From NCBI GenBank assembly GCA_030063045.1, contig JAQSEB010000041.1:2163501-2227500 (forward strand): DNA of 64,000 bases, in the 5' to 3' direction. The notes beneath the pieces were generated by a model. The model worked only from the letters and a program-made list of their open reading frames with translations, was not told the DNA's origin and did not search any database. Shown here piece by piece: positions 1 through 12,500 of the stretch (position 1 is the first letter of the stretch; each line of letters starts with the position of its first letter). This stretch comes from Pratylenchus scribneri. Lineage: Eukaryota; Nematoda; Chromadorea; Rhabditida; Pratylenchidae. Made by a program: the position numbers and the translations under genes.

Positions 1-3000
1 CCCAATTTATGGTTTTCATTGTCATTCAACCAAGCTGTCACCAAATAATCGTCCTCCGCATATCCTAGGCCTCGTTGAATTCCCATTTTCATCATCGGCA
101 TTTCCACTTCATTTGCACTCAACGATGGAATTTCGGCCAAATTAATTGATGAAGAGAAAATTGGTCGAAAGCCGAGCTGAAGGACGAACATTTCCAAATT
201 GAAGGTGACATTCCGAATTGGATAAATTAAATCGGAAATGACAAAAAGATGAAATTGTTGATTGGCATCGATGAACTGTGTAGGAATATTTAAACAAAAA
301 TTGAATTTTGTCGAACCATCGAAACGATGACCAATGCGAATGAACGGCGAACAAAATGATGGGCCATTTTCCAGCGTAAATCGAAATCAACACTTGACCA
401 TGTCGGCGCCGCCCAAACATCATTTAGCTGCCAATAAAGGGCACACATTGTTCGGCCTTGGCCCATTTTATCCAGTCGAGAACGCCATCTAACCAAAAGG
501 GAAGGGTAAATATCCGAAAAAAGTGTTCCATTATTGCTAGAGTAGGTCAGGAGTCGGTTAACCTAAACAGAAATCAAGGATTTTTGGTCCAAAACTAAGA
601 AAACCGAAACTTTGGATTTTTCAGAAACCGAAATCGTCAAACTGATGCCAGACGCCAGAACCGAAACCAAATGGTTTAAAAGCGACATCTACTTATTATA
701 CCTTCTATAGTGTTCAATTTGTGCCTGAAGAGCGATTGCCTGATGTGCTTGGGAATAGAATGCGAATTTGTCAATAAATTCTGATTTGTTTGTGGTTGAA
801 TTCAGAAATGTTGAATCATTCAAATTATTTTCACTCCAAGGAAATGGGAACTAAACAGAATTCATTAAAATGTCTAAAGGGAACAAAAATGTCACCGGAA
901 AATGTTGAAAAATCATTGCCGGAAGTGTCATAATGCCCCCCGGATGATGTTGCCGTCCAACCAAGGTTTCACTGCCGTAATTCCAATCCATTTCGTCCAT
1001 CCACCGACGCATTGTTCCCCCAAAAGGCATTGATTGGACGCCGAATTCAGAAGCACAACGAGGCACCAAATAACTTTGATCGCGCCATAAATTCACTGTT
1101 TCCGAGTAGAAATGAATGTCGCCAAATTTTGGATCGCCTGGATTTTGGGAAATTCCACCTTCTCTGTGTAGGGAAATCAAATAAATATTATTGTTGTCAA
1201 TGCCAATAATGCCTGAGGGCCTTTCCTATTCATCATACTGTACCGTATACGTGTACCACCACTTTTTGCCCATCCAGCCTGTCAATCAAATATTGCCCCA
1301 ATCTGCCTTTTTAAATCCATCCTTTTTCCTCTCCTAATCCTTTTTTCCCTTCATTTTTTATCACATTTTCAGGCAGAATTAAATAAAGAATAATTTGAAG
1401 TTTATTCCCTAAAATCCCTCTCCAATTCATTTGGACACTGGGGGCTTTAGGTCTCCGGCGAAGGTCCAGGGCCAGAGCCTAGGCCCAGCACTCACCCCGA
1501 ACAACTTTAGTCCTAGATCTTTAGCCAAAATTAGGACTAATAATTATGCTTTTAGGGAGTGAGGTTATATTATTGTGACCGGTGAGAAAATAATAAATAA
1601 TTCTTTGGAGGTCTATTTTTTAAAATGTCTAGAAGTCAACAAATGTGACTCAAATCATTGCTATTTTTAAGTTTTAAATGCTTCATAAAATTCTGATCCA
1701 CAAAATAGTGTTCCCCAAATTTACCTTTCCGTTTCCAACCCATTCGATGGGCTGGACAACAAAAATGGCCGACTTGGATCGAGGGAATTGGCCACCGGTT
1801 GAATTGTTGCTTTGTAGAGGGCCAAATAATCCCGGGCTTGTGCCTCCTCTTCATAATTCCATTCCGGATACCATTGGGTGCTTAAATAATTATAAAATTG
1901 GTTCAAAAATTAGAAAATATTGAATAAATGCGCCCATAAATTGTGCCAATTATTGACCGACCGAATGGCCAATTCATTTTCATTATTTCCGGCCCAACAA
2001 AGCAATGAGGGATGATGTCGAATCCGGAGTATTTGTTCCTTCACTTCGGCCTCAACATTCCGTAAAAATGCCGAATTCCTGGGGTAGAGGGCACAGGCAA
2101 ACATGAAATCCTGCCAAATGAGGAAACCTTAATTTGGCATAATCGATGATTCTCATTTCCCTCAGTCAGAGTTCACCGAATTCATCGGCCAAATCGTAAA
2201 ATGCCTCTTCCTCGTAAATTCCACCACCCCAAACCCTCAATGCATTCATGTTTGCCTCGGCCATTGAATGGAAAAGGAATTGACGGCGCGCGGAATGATT
2301 TCGGGCTGGGAATATGGAAATGGGCACCCAATTTGTGCCCTTCAAAAATATTGGCACTCCATTCACTTCGAATTGGAAAAGGCGGCCTTTTGCCGGGTCC
2401 GATTCATTCACTGGGCTTTGATTCAGTCGAATTGTCCGAAATGCGATTCTCTTTTCGGCATTGGCCAACAATTTGCCTTTGGGAATTGGTTAGGATGTTA
2501 AATTTGATATTGGTTTAATTTTGGGAACATCTATGGCAAATAAATCTTTTATAGGTTATCATTTCTTAAGGGTCTAACTAAACCAACTTCTTGTAGAAGT
2601 GAGTGCTGGTTTTCCCTTGCCAAATTATGCCATAATTAATCTTATTTATTCGCACCTTTTTCCCTTGCCCAAATTTGGCCATTTTTGATTGTTTTTCTCA
2701 TAATTATTAATCACCCTTTCTCTCAAATTCTGCTTGACCAATATTTTTTGCCTTAAATTGGTAATATTTCCGGAAAATAAATTAGGTTAAACTAAAAGAG
2801 TGCGAAGGTGGCGTCAAAATTTCCTCCTTATTTTCAATGCTTTTTCCTATGCCAAATTTTTTGCCTTAATTTAAGCAATTTATTCCCCTTTTTCCTTGTC
2901 TAAATTTGGCCATTTTTTGTTTCTCCTTTCTTCAAATTCCAACCATTCACGGAAATGGCCAATTCCAATCGATACAATGGCTGTTGGCCATATCCTCGAG

Positions 3001-5449
3001 GCCACCATAGTTTGATACGTTTTCCGGGCACAAACATGGTTAAATTGTGCAATTCCGCATTCGGACATCCAATTGGGCGAATATCAAAATGGCTGGTCAT
3101 GGACAATTCGGGTAAAGACAATTTAATGGCAAAAATCAATTTTGGAGTACAATGCATCGAAATGGAAACATTCACCAAAAAATTGGCTACAAAAATTTAG
3201 GATGAATTCAAATAAATTTATTTTTGGTTCAACCATTCTCTTCTCCTTCTTCATTTCCAATTGTTTGAATCATCGGTGAAAATTGTTGAATGGACAATTG
3301 TTGAAAATATTCCAACCAAATTGGCCGCCAAATTCCAATTGTTGGCATACTGGGCCCCCAATCCCAGCTGAAACTGGCCTGCATTTTGCGCAGCTGATTC
3401 ACGTGGCATTCCCCATTGTAGATGGGCGGAGGGCATTCCTTATTATTAGAAAAGGAATAAAAAGGATTCTCGCATTTTATAGAGAGGAAATGGAATATTG
3501 ATGTCAAAAAATGGTTTAAATTTGATGATTTTTCATAATTATTTATATCATTAAATAGATTACTTTCCGCTCTATCAAAGTACACCAAAGTAATCAATAA
3601 TGTTTAGGCTTGAAGAAAAATATGAATGAGTAGAGATGATGGCCTCAGATTCGTCTTTATTTCATTCAAAAACAAATAAAATGTTAATTAGGCAAAATTA
3701 AGAAGCATTATTCATATCAAAAAAATAGAGCATTTTCCGCTCTATCAAAGCATACTAAGATCATTAAAAATTGATTCATTTATTGATGAGTTACAAGCTT
3801 TTAAAGAGACTTTGATTAAGTTCATTGCTTTCTTCAAGAAAGGAAAGGGACAACTGAGTGAGATGCCTTGAGGGCATGTTGAATGCTCGCTCGCTGATTA
3901 AAAGGAAGGGAGAAAGTACGGTAGCCGAAGCAGAGGCGCTTTCCTTTTCATAATCAGCAGCCAATCAGAGGAATGCCTTGAGAGCACAATCATCTATCTC
4001 TTCCCCCTTCCTTTGCATTCTATTCACTCGTTGATTATGAAAAGGGAAAATACGGTAGCAGCAGATCGCCTTTCCCTTCACAATCAGCAGCCAATCAGAG
4101 GAATGCCTTGAGAGCATAATCACGTCCTTCCCATTCCATTACATTTTTAGGAGAGTGATAAGGTCATCATCTTTGTACATTCATAACTCTCTTCAATCCC
4201 AATAGTTTTTAATGATCTTGATAAAGTTTACTAGAGCTAAAAATTCTCCATCTTTTAATATAAAAATTATGCCGCAATTCTTTTAAATGAGTAATTAATT
4301 GGGATTTAAAAAAATAAACAGGGTGGAAGAGATTAACATTTTTAAGCAAACTCAATTGAATCCTAATCGTTTTTAATGATCTTGTAAAAAGATTCGATAG
4401 AGTAAAAATACTCTATCTTTTGATATAAATATTTTTTTTACAATTCTTTTAAATAAGGAAGTTATTGGGATTTAATTACTAAACTGAAGGTAGAATAGGC
4501 CCCAATTTTTGCGCATTTATAACTCACGTAAATGCTAACTAATTTTAATGATTTGGTATGAATTGATAGAGCGAAAAATTCTGCATTGTGATATAAATAA
4601 ATTTTATAATTTTTTAAATTTGGAATATTATTTGGCCTTCAATGAAATTAAATGAGATGGATTATTATTATTACTAAAAATAATATTAGCACCAAAATAC
4701 GAATTAAAAAAACGGAATTTGTCAGCCTATTCAATAAATTTATTATATATTTATTTTAAATAATTTGGCATTTAAAATAAACCAACCGGGGGTAAAGCAT
4801 GCAAATTCAGGACCTTAATAATTTAGGGCATAAAATTTGAAAATTCTAAGTTCCCATTCAATCACCCGATAAATATTTGCTCTTCTTTTTGCCACTTTCA
4901 CCGGCGATTGGAAGGAGATGCGCAATACGTTGAGGCCAAGCACAATGAATGGCTTAACATTGAATGAATATGAACGGAATTGATTGTCCACGGTGGCCAC
5001 ATGCTGACTATTCAACCAAATTTTGGCCAATCCATCCAAGCCTTGGAATTGAAGTTGCACAAATGTGGACTAGGGGAGGAGGGAATTCAATGGCTTATGT
5101 CAGGAATTGTTGCCATCAATTTGCCCCAAAATGAAGTACTCACATTCGCAACTTCCTCCGCCAATTCCACTGACCTCTCATAGACCCAATCCTCATGGCC
5201 CACCCAACGATTTAGGCGATCCCCTTGTCCATATAATGGGTCACCATTGATGAAGCCATTTGCCTCCAAATCGGCAAAAATGTCACCAGGAATTTGGGCA
5301 GCTTTCCCAGAAATATTTTTACGAGTCGAATAAAAATTCCATTGATTTTGATGCGGTGATGGGCCATTGGTGCCAAGGTCGATGATGGCGCAATAAATAG
5401 TGGAAATGAGCAATGAGATAAGGAAGGGAATGGCAAAAAATGTGGCCAT
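1..5449 (-). CDS. MANBA: Lysosomal beta-mannosidase (GH2), C-terminus beyond window start
   Basis: Hydrolyses terminal beta-mannose from N-glycan fragments in lysosomes. The N-terminal exon (5449 to about 5140) begins with a hydrophobic signal peptide. Later exons carry the family marks in order: FQGLDGLAKIWLN (about 5050), CPPPIYNGECHVN and FSWDWGPSMPTIGIWRPI (about 3300-3440), LWWPRGYGQQPLYRLEL (about 3000), FLKGTNWVP and MNALRVWGGGIYEEEAFYD (2170-2360), the acid/base site HHPSLLCWAGNNENEL (about 1960-2020), the nucleophile site CASEFGVQS (about 1030-1070), and ALYWQLNDVWAAPTW (about 390-440). Both catalytic Glu are present. The frame is still open at base 1, so the C-terminus is missing. 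The intron between about 3437 and 4865 is 1.4 kb and full of R repeats; another intron carries a D repeat. Animals normally have one such gene, so this is not evidence of transfer. I am sure of the family; some exon edges are approximate. Confidence 0.93.
1236..1515 (+). repeat. Dispersed repeat D, copy 1
   Basis: Lies in an intron of the beta-mannosidase gene. The reverse complement of about 19660-19950 matches it along its length, including a shared AAATAAAGAATAATTTGAAG core, CTCCGGCGAAGG and CAATCTGCCTTTTTAAA. No coding potential and no clear terminal repeats seen, so the class is unknown. Confidence 0.7.
3540..4660. repeat. R-family palindromic element(s), copy 1
   Basis: Fills most of the large beta-mannosidase intron. 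The left module around 3720-3780 (TAGAGCATTTTCCGCTCTAT and AAGATCATTAAAAATT) is the reverse complement of modules on the right side of other copies (for example near 37520). The middle holds two successive units of about 130 bp, each with TACGGTAGC, CAATCAGCAGCCAATCAGAG and a TGCCTTGAGNGCA core, at about 3895-4010 and 4030-4140. The right side has a CATTCATAACT ... AATGATCTTG module repeated in diverged form. This reads as a non-autonomous foldback or MITE-type element, possibly with partial duplication. Confidence 0.65.
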
Positions 5450-5825
5450 TTTTGGGAAATAAAATTTTAAAAATTATGTCTTAATTCATGTTTGTGATTG
5501 TGTAAAATGTTTAATCAATGTTTGGAATATCCGCTTTTTCAATTTATTAATGAAAGAAGAAAAATGATAAGCCATTTTTTGGTCGAATTATGATGATTCA
5601 AATGATCAAATGAATGCTGGAAAGAAAAAGAGAATAATATAAACAATTGGGCTTTCAGGCAAGCAAAAGAATTTGTTGATATAAAAATAAACAAATATAT
5701 ATATTTATTAGGGTGCTACCTATGCCTTCAAAAAGGCAAAAAGAGATGAATGAAAAAGGGGAATTGGTTTAATTTTATGAAAAAGAATAAGATAATGTTC
5801 AAGAAAAACAAATTCCAATATATTA
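5450..5825. other. Non-coding 5' flank of beta-mannosidase
   Basis: AT-rich sequence between the start codon of beta-mannosidase and the minisatellite. I see no ORF of note and no repeat shared with other families. It presumably carries the promoter of the minus-strand gene, but no element can be named. Confidence 0.5.
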
Positions 5826-6518
5826 ATACCGCCTGTTTCCCCCAACATTCTAATTCCGCCTGTTTTGCCAAACATTTTAATTCCGCCTGTTTTCCAACAA
5901 ATAATTCCGCCTGTTTGCCCAACAAATAATTCCGCCTGTTTTCCAACAAATAATTCCGCCTGTTTTGTCCAATAAATAATTCCGCCTGTTTGCACAACAA
6001 ATAATTCCGCCTGTTTGCACAACAAATAATTCCGCCTGTTTTGCACAACAAATAATTCCGCCTGTTTTCCAACAAATAATTCCGCCTGTTTTGCACAACA
6101 AATAATTCCGCCTGTTTTCCAACAAATAATTCCCCCAACATTCTAATTCCGCCTGTTTTGCAAACATTTTAATTCCGCCTGTTTCCCAACAAATAATTCC
6201 GCCTGTTTTGCACAACAAATAATTCCGCCTGTTTGCACAATAAATAATTCCGCCTGTTTTCCAACAAATAATTCCGCCTGTTTCCCAACAAATAATTCCG
6301 CCTGTTTCCCAACAAATAATTCCGCCTGTTTCCCAACAAAATAATTCCGCCTGTTTCCCAACAAATAATTCCGCCTGTTTTGCACAACAAATAATTCCGC
6401 CTGTTTTCCAACAAATAATTCCGCCTGTTTTCCAACAAATAATTCCGCCTGTTTTGTCCAACAAATAATTCCGCCTGTTTTGTCCAACAAATAATTCCGC
6501 CTGTTTTGCCCAACAAAT
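5826..6518. repeat. 24-bp minisatellite array (TTCCGCCTGTTT unit)
   Basis: About 29 tandem units of ATAATTCCGCCTGTTTTCCA plus ACAA, with variants that differ after TGTTT (TTCC, TTGCAC, TTGTCC, TCCC). Because 24 is a multiple of three, all three minus frames stay open for long runs and give spurious repetitive ORFs. The reverse-complement unit (AACAGGCGGAATTATTTGTT) recurs at 42438-42530 and 52677-53420. Confidence 0.95.
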
Positions 6519-9500
6519 AACAAAAAAAACATATTTTGGCGAATATTTTCCGGAAACAAAAAAATACAATACAAAATTTCTTTAATTAAATCAAACCAAT
6601 TCCTTTTTTCTTTTATTCATATCCATATTTTATTTTTTTTCGATCAGATAGTCTTGTTTTTTGAAGAAAATGCCGAATATTGTCGAATATTCAGCCACCT
6701 TCCCCTTCATATTTTTTGGAGTTATATTTATTAAAATGCAAAAAGGCAGAAGTAAATTGGAATGGCAAATTGGATTCGACCCTTGAATAGAGCTGATGAG
6801 TTTGGGCAATTTAGAATTGTTGCGCAGGTGCCAGTCCCCTCCATTTCCCCGTCCCTTCCTTCCTTCCTCTCATTCAATTCCATTTAGCTGCCCCCTACCT
6901 TCCATTGCCAATGCCAACTCCAATTTGGCGCACTTTCCCCTCATTCCATCTCCATTCATTCAACACCCAAATTTGCTCAACCGAGAGCACCGGGGGGCAA
7001 GAGGGTTCATTGTTGACTGGATGTGAGTTGGAGGGAGGAATATGTGTCCAAGCGATTATTGGCTCGGTTGTCTGCATTCAATTAATGGTGGAGGGGCATA
7101 AAGTGGATTAGGGAGAGAAGAATATGCAATTTTGGCAACAAATAATAGTAGGAATATGACCTATTTTTGTACGTACAAGATATTTAAAGGAAATTTAAAC
7201 TCATTCAAATCCAATAATTGGGCACAATTCAATTTAAAAATTTTGATTGAATACAAAAATGAAGAATATCATTTGAAGAAGATTTGTTGGCAAGATACCG
7301 AATCCCTATTCGCCCTTCTCAAATCCCCTCGAGGCTATCCAGCGGTGCGTTGCCGCCTTCTCATTATATTCCGTGTGCCCCCTCCTTCTTTAATTTTCGT
7401 CTATATTTATTTTCGCGCATTCCTATGATGGCCTTCATCAAATTGCGCCAATTTTCATCAGCTCCACCCCCAAGCCATCATCATTCTTCTCACAATATTC
7501 ATTCAAATATCCAATCCAAACCTACCATTCCCTCACATTCATAATGGTTACAAAAATTTTGCCATTTATTCCACCCCAAATTTTTTGGGTTTATTTACAT
7601 CAATTGCTTGCATGCCAATCTTTTTCCCATATTTTCGGCACAAGTGCCAATTCCTTCTCGAATTCTTTTCACATTTCCTTTTTTGTCGGCATCCAACAAT
7701 ACAAAAAAGTACTTGGCCAACATCTAGGAGAACACCCCACTTCACTTAATTGGTAAACAATGCGCTTCTTTACTGATTTTGGGCGGGTTACTTCCTTCCA
7801 TCTTGGCATTCCTAGCCTGGGTCAAGGATCGGAAACAATTGCGCCAATTGTGTGTGTGGGGCCCAAAGTACTTGTTGGGAAGCGGCTCGGGAGGAAATAC
7901 TTACAAAGTACAAAGAAACAAAATGTGCGCGGCGAACACAATTGGCCGGGCAAATATGCGCCAAAAAGGGGAGTCCGATCCTCAAAGATGGTTGCCGAAT
8001 GCCATTCAAAATGGCACTTGAAATCAAAAGTGGCAAATTTTGTAAAAAAATAACTTGAATTCCATTCAATTTTCCCTCAAAAATGGTTTCCAAATGCCAA
8101 TGCCCTATTAGTCCATATTCCTCCCAATAATCCGTTCATTGCCCTTTCCCTTCCATTTTCCATGCCAATTGCCAATCCTCCCTCTTCACAATATTCGTGC
8201 CAAGCAAATATTATGCCAAAAAATTAAACCACATGGCCAAGTTTAGTGCATCCAAAGGAGGGGGTGGGGGGGGGGATAATCCCTGGCAAAATATTTTGGC
8301 TCAGCAGGTGCCCCTCTTCAATTCTTGAATGATGATTTGACCCCCACACATTCTAGCAATTCCCAAAAATGAGCATTTAATTTTGTGCAATTTGTCAAAT
8401 TTACCCATTCATTTTTTGCCCACAAATTTTAAAATGGCATTTTTGACATGGATAGGAAAAAGTGTCAAATGATGATAAAAATCTGCGCCAATTTGTTCGA
8501 TGAGGAATGAACGACTCAAATTTTGAGTGATTTATGCGGCAACCAAAAAACCACCAACCCCAATCATCCATCCGCGAAATGATGGGAAAAATCCCATTTA
8601 AAAAGATTGGCCCAAAATAGAATGGAAGTGAAAATAATAGCAAAGATTGAGTTCAAATCCAAATATTAAAAATTGGATGGCTGCACATTTTACCGAAAAA
8701 GTCGATTAAAATATTTCAATTAAACCATTTTTGCTAGTTTAACATTAAGTTTTGAAACTGGTTTGAGAGTTTTTCAACAAGTAAATCCGAAAACTTTATT
8801 AATTTTTTTGGTTTAATCTTTGCAAATACCCAAAAACTGGTTTAAATCAAATGGCTTGAATGTATCTTTTTCCATTTAACATACAAAATTAAAATGTCCT
8901 TTTTAAATGAGAATTACCCCTAATAATTTGACCAAAATGTAACTATTTTTGTTGACTTTAGAAAGAATAATTTTGAAGATTACTAAACAAATAAATTAGC
9001 CTAGCCAATAATAATAATTGGGGGATAATTTCAAGTGGAATGGGGGATCAGCATGGTGGCCACATTTTGAAGGCATGTAATCCGGCAATTGACCAGCAAA
9101 ATTTCATGCCACCATCAGAGATAGGATTATCCACCTCCCCCTTCCCAGAACATCTGTTGCCTCCTCTTACTGTTGTTGGCTGTGGTTGGCTTAATGGCCC
9201 AATTCCCCCTCTCCTTCCCCTTGCCAATTAGCAATTCCCGCAACAATAAGAAGGAAGGGGGGGGGGGAGGATTGGCGCAACCAAATTCCCGCCGGTGGCC
9301 ATTAATTAGACCTGCTGGCGAAATGGAGGAAATGATCCGGCGAAAATTGGATTAATGACCACAAACAATGCACTGGCCTCGGCCCCATATTCGGCACAAT
9401 CTGGTAGCAGATTGGTGACACCAAAAATGCACATATTTTAGCGGACTCACATCAATCTTTTATTAGGGTCAATTCTTTGCCCTAGAGGGGAAATAATTGT

Positions 9501-12500
9501 GACAATTTTACAGAAATCTGGCCAAAACATTCTCAAAAATTTGGCGCAAAATGCCTACTTAAAGGAAGAATAATTTTCCATTTGGATTGAAGACATTGAA
9601 AGGAGTCAAATTTAGAAAGAGAAGGGGATAAAAGGAATATGCCGATGCGCGCAGGATTTGGACGAAAATTTGATGCCTCCAATTTTCTTGTCAACCTCAT
9701 TCTCCTTTGAATTCTGCCATTTTAAGATGGGCTTCTGTTGTCTCCAACTCATTTTTAGGCCTTTCATTGAGAATCTGGGGCTTCTTATTTTGCCTTTCGG
9801 GCAAATCAAAAGGAAAAGAAGTCGATTATGGTAGAAAAAGAGCAGAGGGAATTTGATTAAATGAGGGACAAAACTCATTAGGGATGACCCCATAATATAA
9901 TTTTATGGCTAACTTATTTTTGGCTCTTTCGGAAATATCAAAATGGGGAGAAGAAGTCGATTATGGCACAGAATAGGGGGATGGAATTTGCCGATTGTGT
10001 AATAAATATAGCATTCATTAGAAATGACCTCAATAATATTTTATGGCCGACAAATTCCAATTTTGATGCTCAATTCAAGGATTGGCTGATTGCCAGCAGA
10101 TGCGCTAGCAACAGAAGTTATCTTCTTGGATGACTTCAATAATTCTTCCGTTAATCATTAGTATTGAGGTTAATCGTCCCATTCAAATCCAAGCAAAAAG
10201 AGGGGCAAAAAATGTGTAAATTTGCCGCCTTTTTAAGTTTTAATCCATCCAATTTCCTCCTCCATTTTCATTTTTTACAGCCAATCCTCCCATCCATCCC
10301 CTCTGCCCTCCACTTTCTCCTACCGTAAGCACCCTTGCCCCTTCCCTTTCACCACCAATCCACCGCCTATGCCTCAAGCGACCATCATCCTTTCTTCCTT
10401 TTTCCCTTCCCTTTTTCTTCCATTCCATCCATCATTTTGCGCACAAATTCAGCACAGAATTGTGCAAAGGGGATGGCTTTGTTTCGCAATAATTTCAAAC
10501 AAAAATTGGACGAAAGATTTATATAAAATTTGCTAACTTTTTTCCTTCAAAAATTTTATCCACACCGGTTTTCAGCTATTCACAGAGATTAAACCAATGA
10601 TGGTTTCGGATTTATTAGTGTGTTAAAACCCTTAAACTAGTTTCAAAGCGTACATTTAATGAATGTTAAACTGCAAAAATAGGGTTTAAATGAAAGGCTT
10701 TAGACGCCTTTGAAACGGGCAAACATGAAAACATTGGATTTATACAAAATTGGATTTATAATATTTAATATGGAAGGAAATGTAAAATGTTTATTGGAGA
10801 AAAACTTCAATTTTTATTGCCATCCAAGGTTAAAGTTTTTGGTACCAATGGAATGGACAAAACCCAAAATGGTGTGCCATAAATGTCCATCAAATTGGAT
10901 CGTCCTCTCCCCCCCAATTAATCCCTCACCCTAAATCCCAAATCCAATCCATTCCCGAACAACACTAAAATGGGTGTCCATCCATTGTTTTTGGGTTCGT
11001 CCATCGACCTGCCAAAATGCAATCCAATCCACCCTCCCTCAATTCCATTCATTCATTCCATTCAGCCACAGGTGCCAATTCAATATACAAGCAAGGAAGG
11101 GGGGGGGGGGGGGGGGTGGGGAATGAAGGGATGTGCCACGGGCTTAATTGGGCCTTCCTTCGCCCCCATCCATCATTTTCTTCCCAAAATGCCCCGAACA
11201 AACAACTCCCCCCCCCCTTCCATTTATGTGCCAAGGACAGATCCGATTCCCGTCCATTCTTTCCCATCCGTGGGTTTTGGGTGGATGATCGATGGATTTG
11301 GGGTTTTGGGTGAGGGGGGGGGGGAGGGGGATTGTGTGCTTAAATAAACTATTCCCTTCCCGTTCCACATTGAATGAACCAGCAAATCTGTAGGCTGATT
11401 TTCGCGCATTATCCCCTTCCACCTCCCACCAAACCAAATTGATCTTTATCAGTGAATAAATAAATAAATTACATTCATTTATCTTCCATGGAAAGAAGAA
11501 GAATAATGGACGGAATATTTCATACAATTATTTTAAAAGTATTCTCTATTTTTGACTCATTTTCGTTGCCTTTTGTTGTGGGTGGCTGTCAATAAGAATT
11601 AAATCATTCATTCATTTCAACAATTTCGCCCGTAGAAGTTCATTCATTTATTTCGGCTGTCAGTATAAAAATTGATGAATCATTTCGCCGTTTTGCGCGC
11701 CACTTTTTCGCCTCCTCCGAATCCGAAAATTTCTTCACATTTTGATTTGATGATTGATCCATTCATTGACCCAAATAAATTTGGTCATTTCCCACTTTTC
11801 ACCCAAAAATAACAGTCAAAAGGGTGGTTTTTTTTCAAAAGAGAAACGGAGGAATTTGCATGGAAAATGAATTGGAATGACTAAAAGGATATGCGCGGGA
11901 CCATCATGATGCCGAAATGCCATCCAATTTCCAGTTCAGTCAGTCGGTTGAGTCAATTGTCGCAATATTTCATTTGGGTGCATTGTCCGCCGGAATTTAT
12001 GGCCGCCAAAAGGAAATTTATGGGCAAATTTTGGAAAGGAAGTAAAAGGGATGGGACAAAAATGGGGGAATGTTGAATTGATGGACAATTCAAATGGAGG
12101 GCACAAAAGTGGACAGCCGCCACCGTCTTTTTTCCCTTTGCCAATCCAACATTTTGTGCCCGGCGGGGCCACCGTTTTCCTCCTTCATCGTTGGCAGTGG
12201 TGGAAGAATTCCCCTGGGGGAATGGCACAATTTGGAAGCATTTTGGGCGAATCAGTGAGTGACCCAATTGGCTCAGATTTCGCGCGCCTCCTTCCCATCA
12301 TTTTGGCAAAAAACTGTGGACGATAAAATTGGTTGATGAGGGAATTGGCAATTTGCACTGCAAATGGTGGCCGTCCATAAACTTTTTTTTTGGCATTGAA
12401 TAAAACCAGCCAAAATAGCTCATTTTTTATATAATTATGGGTTATGTTTGTTTGACAAGTCATAAATGACATAAAAGATCGAATTTGTTGCTTCTTCATT

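Noticed and set aside
1..5449. Beta-mannosidase as a horizontally acquired cell-wall enzyme
   Set aside because: Intron-rich, with animal lysosomal-type sequence and signal peptide; animals including nematodes have native orthologues.
5720..6574. Overlapping minus-strand ORFs of 108 to 230 codons with repeating NRRNYLLE / QAELFVGK / TGGIICWK units
   Set aside because: They are the three frames of the 24-bp minisatellite; unit length divisible by three keeps all frames open. No signal, domain or start context.
9775..10050. Local tandem duplication of about 130 bp
   Set aside because: The two halves share a few words (AAGAAGTCGATTATGG, CATTAG-ATGACC) but are strongly diverged; not enough to call a repeat feature.
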